Shown here one piece after another: positions 4,894 to 6,398 of a stretch of 6,398 bases of DNA (its first letter is position 1; every line of letters begins with the position of its first letter). This DNA is from Acidobacteriota bacterium (GTDB lineage: Bacteria; Acidobacteriota; Blastocatellia; Pyrinomonadales; Pyrinomonadaceae): the NCBI GenBank assembly GCA_024640445.1, contig JAHEEZ010000204.1:1-6398 (forward strand). The letters run 5' to 3'. The position numbers were made by a program, and so were the translations under genes. The notes beneath the pieces were generated by a model, which saw only the letters and a list, made by a program, of their open reading frames with translations, did not search any database and had not been told where the DNA came from.

Positions 4894-6398
4894 ATGGAGA
4901 TAAGAAAAAGGCTTGCTTCCGCGTCGCTCGACATAACCGTCTTCCTGGGCGGAGCGCTGGTGATGATCTACGAGATCATCGGGTCGCGAGTGTTGTCGCC
5001 ATATGTTGGAACATCGACCTACACCTGGACGAGCCTTATCGGTGTCATTCTAGGCGCTCTCGCGGTCGGTTACCGGTTGGGCGGGGCCTGGGCAGACAGG
5101 AATCCCCGGCAAAGCGTTCTGGCCGGAGCATTATTCGCGTCGGGGGCGCTCGTCACCGGAACGATCTTGTTGAAAGACATGATCCTCACTGCGGTATCGA
5201 GCTCGGGCATGCCTCTTGAACTGAAAGCGTTGATCGCAGCGCTTTTTCTTTTTGCGCCGGCCGCGGTGCTAATGGGATTCATAGTTCCATACGCGGTGAA
5301 ACTAAAAACCCTCTCTCTTGAAAGCGCGGGCACAACGGTCGGCCGGCTATACGCCCTTTCGACGGTGGGGAGCATCATCGGGACGTTTGCCGCGGGTTTT
5401 GTCCTTATTCCATTCGTCGGAAGCACGCGAACCCTTTACGGAGTCGCAGCTTTGCTTTTTCTTCTTTCTGCAGTCCTCGCTCCCTTCGCGTCATCGCGGC
5501 TCATCGCCGCGGCAGTAACGCTTTTTCTTTTCGGTGTCGCATTCAATGAGGCAGGCGCGATCATACTCCGCTCGAACGCGAACCTCTACGATGTAGATAC
5601 GCAGTATTCAAGGGTCCGCGTATTCGACACAATCCAGCCGAGAACGGGCCGCCGGATACGCGCAATGGCGATCGATCCCTACATCTACCAGTCATCGATG
5701 TACCTCGACGATGAGAGGCCTGCTTCGGAGTACCACAGTTTCTATCACCTGGTTTCCCGTTTCGTTCCGGATTTTCGGAATGTGCTTATGATCGGAGGCG
5801 CCGGCTACTCATTTCCGAAGGAGTATCTCGACTCTTATCCGGGAAGAAAGATCGATGTCGTCGAGATCGATCCAGGGATGACCGCGTTGGCGCGAACTCA
5901 TTTCAGGCTCAGGGATGATCCCGACCTGAAGATCATTCACGATGACGGGCGGGTGTTCCTGAACCGGACGCCGGAAGGAGCCTATGACGCGGTGCTTATG
6001 GACGCGTTCAGCACGCTTTTCAGCGTTCCGCACCAGCTGACTACCGTCGAAGCTGCGCGGGAGATCAAGAGGTCGCTCAAGACGCGCGGGGTCGTGATCT
6101 TCAACATAGGCGCGGCGCTGAAAGGAGACGCCTCGATGTTCCTGGGCGCAGAACTCGCCACTTACAGGAAGGTCTTCCCAAAGGTCTTACTTTTCCGGGT
6201 CGATCCCGCAAAGCCGGAAAAATCCGTTCAAAACGTGATCCTGGTCGCGTTCAAGTCGGCCGTTGCTGTAAAGGGGAACTCCTCTGATGAGAGTATCCGG
6301 AGATTGCTGGAGAAGGAATATGACGCCGACCGGGTCCGCGAATTCCCAGTGCTCACCGACGACCTCGCACCGGTCGAGTACTACAGTTCCTTTGCTCA
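4894..6398 (+). CDS. Membrane protein fused to a spermidine-synthase-like domain (cut by the right edge)
   Basis: The frame from ATG 4894 is open for 501 codons to the window end. Residues 1 to about 217 are hydrophobic with roughly seven or eight membrane segments (about 14-36, 45-62, 74-93, 112-136, 149-174, 179-197, 201-217) and a GYRLGGAWADR loop at 59-69 like that of major-facilitator-type proteins. Residues 230-501 form a Rossmann domain of the spermidine synthase/methyltransferase type: VLMIGGAGYS at 297-306, acidic VVEIDPGM at 322-329, HDDGRVFLN at 349-357, YDAVLMDAFS at 364-373. VLTDDLAPVEY at 486-496 is typical of the C-terminal end of 'fused MFS/spermidine synthase' proteins, so only a few residues are probably missing. 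The substrate is unknown; aminopropyl transfer is doubtful because several polyamine-site residues differ. No Shine-Dalgarno sequence precedes the ATG, which is chosen because it leads directly into the first membrane segment. Confidence 0.88.
   Translation, partial: MEIRKRLASASLDITVFLGGALVMIYEIIGSRVLSPYVGTSTYTWTSLIGVILGALAVGYRLGGAWADRNPRQSVLAGALFASGALVTGTILLKDMILTAVSSSGMPLELKALIAALFLFAPAAVLMGFIVPYAVKLKTLSLESAGTTVGRLYALSTVGSIIGTFAAGFVLIPFVGSTRTLYGVAALLFLLSAVLAPFASSRLIAAAVTLFLFGVAFNEAGAIILRSNANLYDVDTQYSRVRVFDTIQPRTGRRIRAMAIDPYIYQSSMYLDDERPASEYHSFYHLVSRFVPDFRNVLMIGGAGYSFPKEYLDSYPGRKIDVVEIDPGMTALARTHFRLRDDPDLKIIHDDGRVFLNRTPEGAYDAVLMDAFSTLFSVPHQLTTVEAAREIKRSLKTRGVVIFNIGAALKGDASMFLGAELATYRKVFPKVLLFRVDPAKPEKSVQNVILVAFKSAVAVKGNSSDESIRRLLEKEYDADRVREFPVLTDDLAPVEYYSSFA

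Noticed and set aside
1..6398. Mobile element, tRNA, integrase, defence system or phage region
   Set aside because: No transposase, terminal inverted repeats, direct repeats, tRNA-like cloverleaf or toxin-antitoxin-like pair was seen; the genes are ordinary chromosomal types.

Overview
The window suggests a Gram-negative bacterium, most likely an Acidobacteriota member (Blastocatellia-like is my best guess). The reasons are an lpxB gene for lipid A synthesis, a large secreted protein combining PD40 (TolB/WD40-like) repeats, a Thr-Pro linker and a TIGR03437-like C-terminal domain (an architecture I associate with Acidobacteriota), and a moderate-to-high GC content. This placement is inferred from protein style; there is no rRNA or marker gene to fix it.

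Layout. Positions 1-473 (minus strand) hold the first 157 codons of lpxB, cut by the left edge. Positions 474-708 are a divergent intergenic region: a consensus -10 (510-515) faces lpxB and a good sigma-70-type promoter (597-625) faces right. Positions 709-3531 (plus) encode a 940-residue secreted beta-propeller protein, followed by a strong intrinsic terminator (3559-3598) and a second hairpin (3607-3630). Positions 3790-4773 (plus) encode the branched-chain aminotransferase IlvE, closed by another strong terminator (4828-4866). From 4894 to the right edge (plus) runs a membrane protein fused to a spermidine-synthase-like Rossmann domain, cut very near its C-terminus.

The genes look like separate transcription units rather than an operon: each right-facing gene pair is split by a clear terminator, and each gene has at least a candidate promoter. 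They do not form an obvious shared pathway (outer-membrane lipid A, a secreted surface or periplasmic protein, amino-acid metabolism, a membrane methyltransferase-fold protein).

I did not find a convincing new multi-gene system. The points most worth a second look are a foreign-looking domain inserted between blades 1 and 2 of the propeller protein, a Shine-Dalgarno sequence at ilvE that fits a five-codon overlapping minicistron better than ilvE itself, a probable leaderless start for the last gene, and the loss of canonical polyamine-synthase residues in that last protein.
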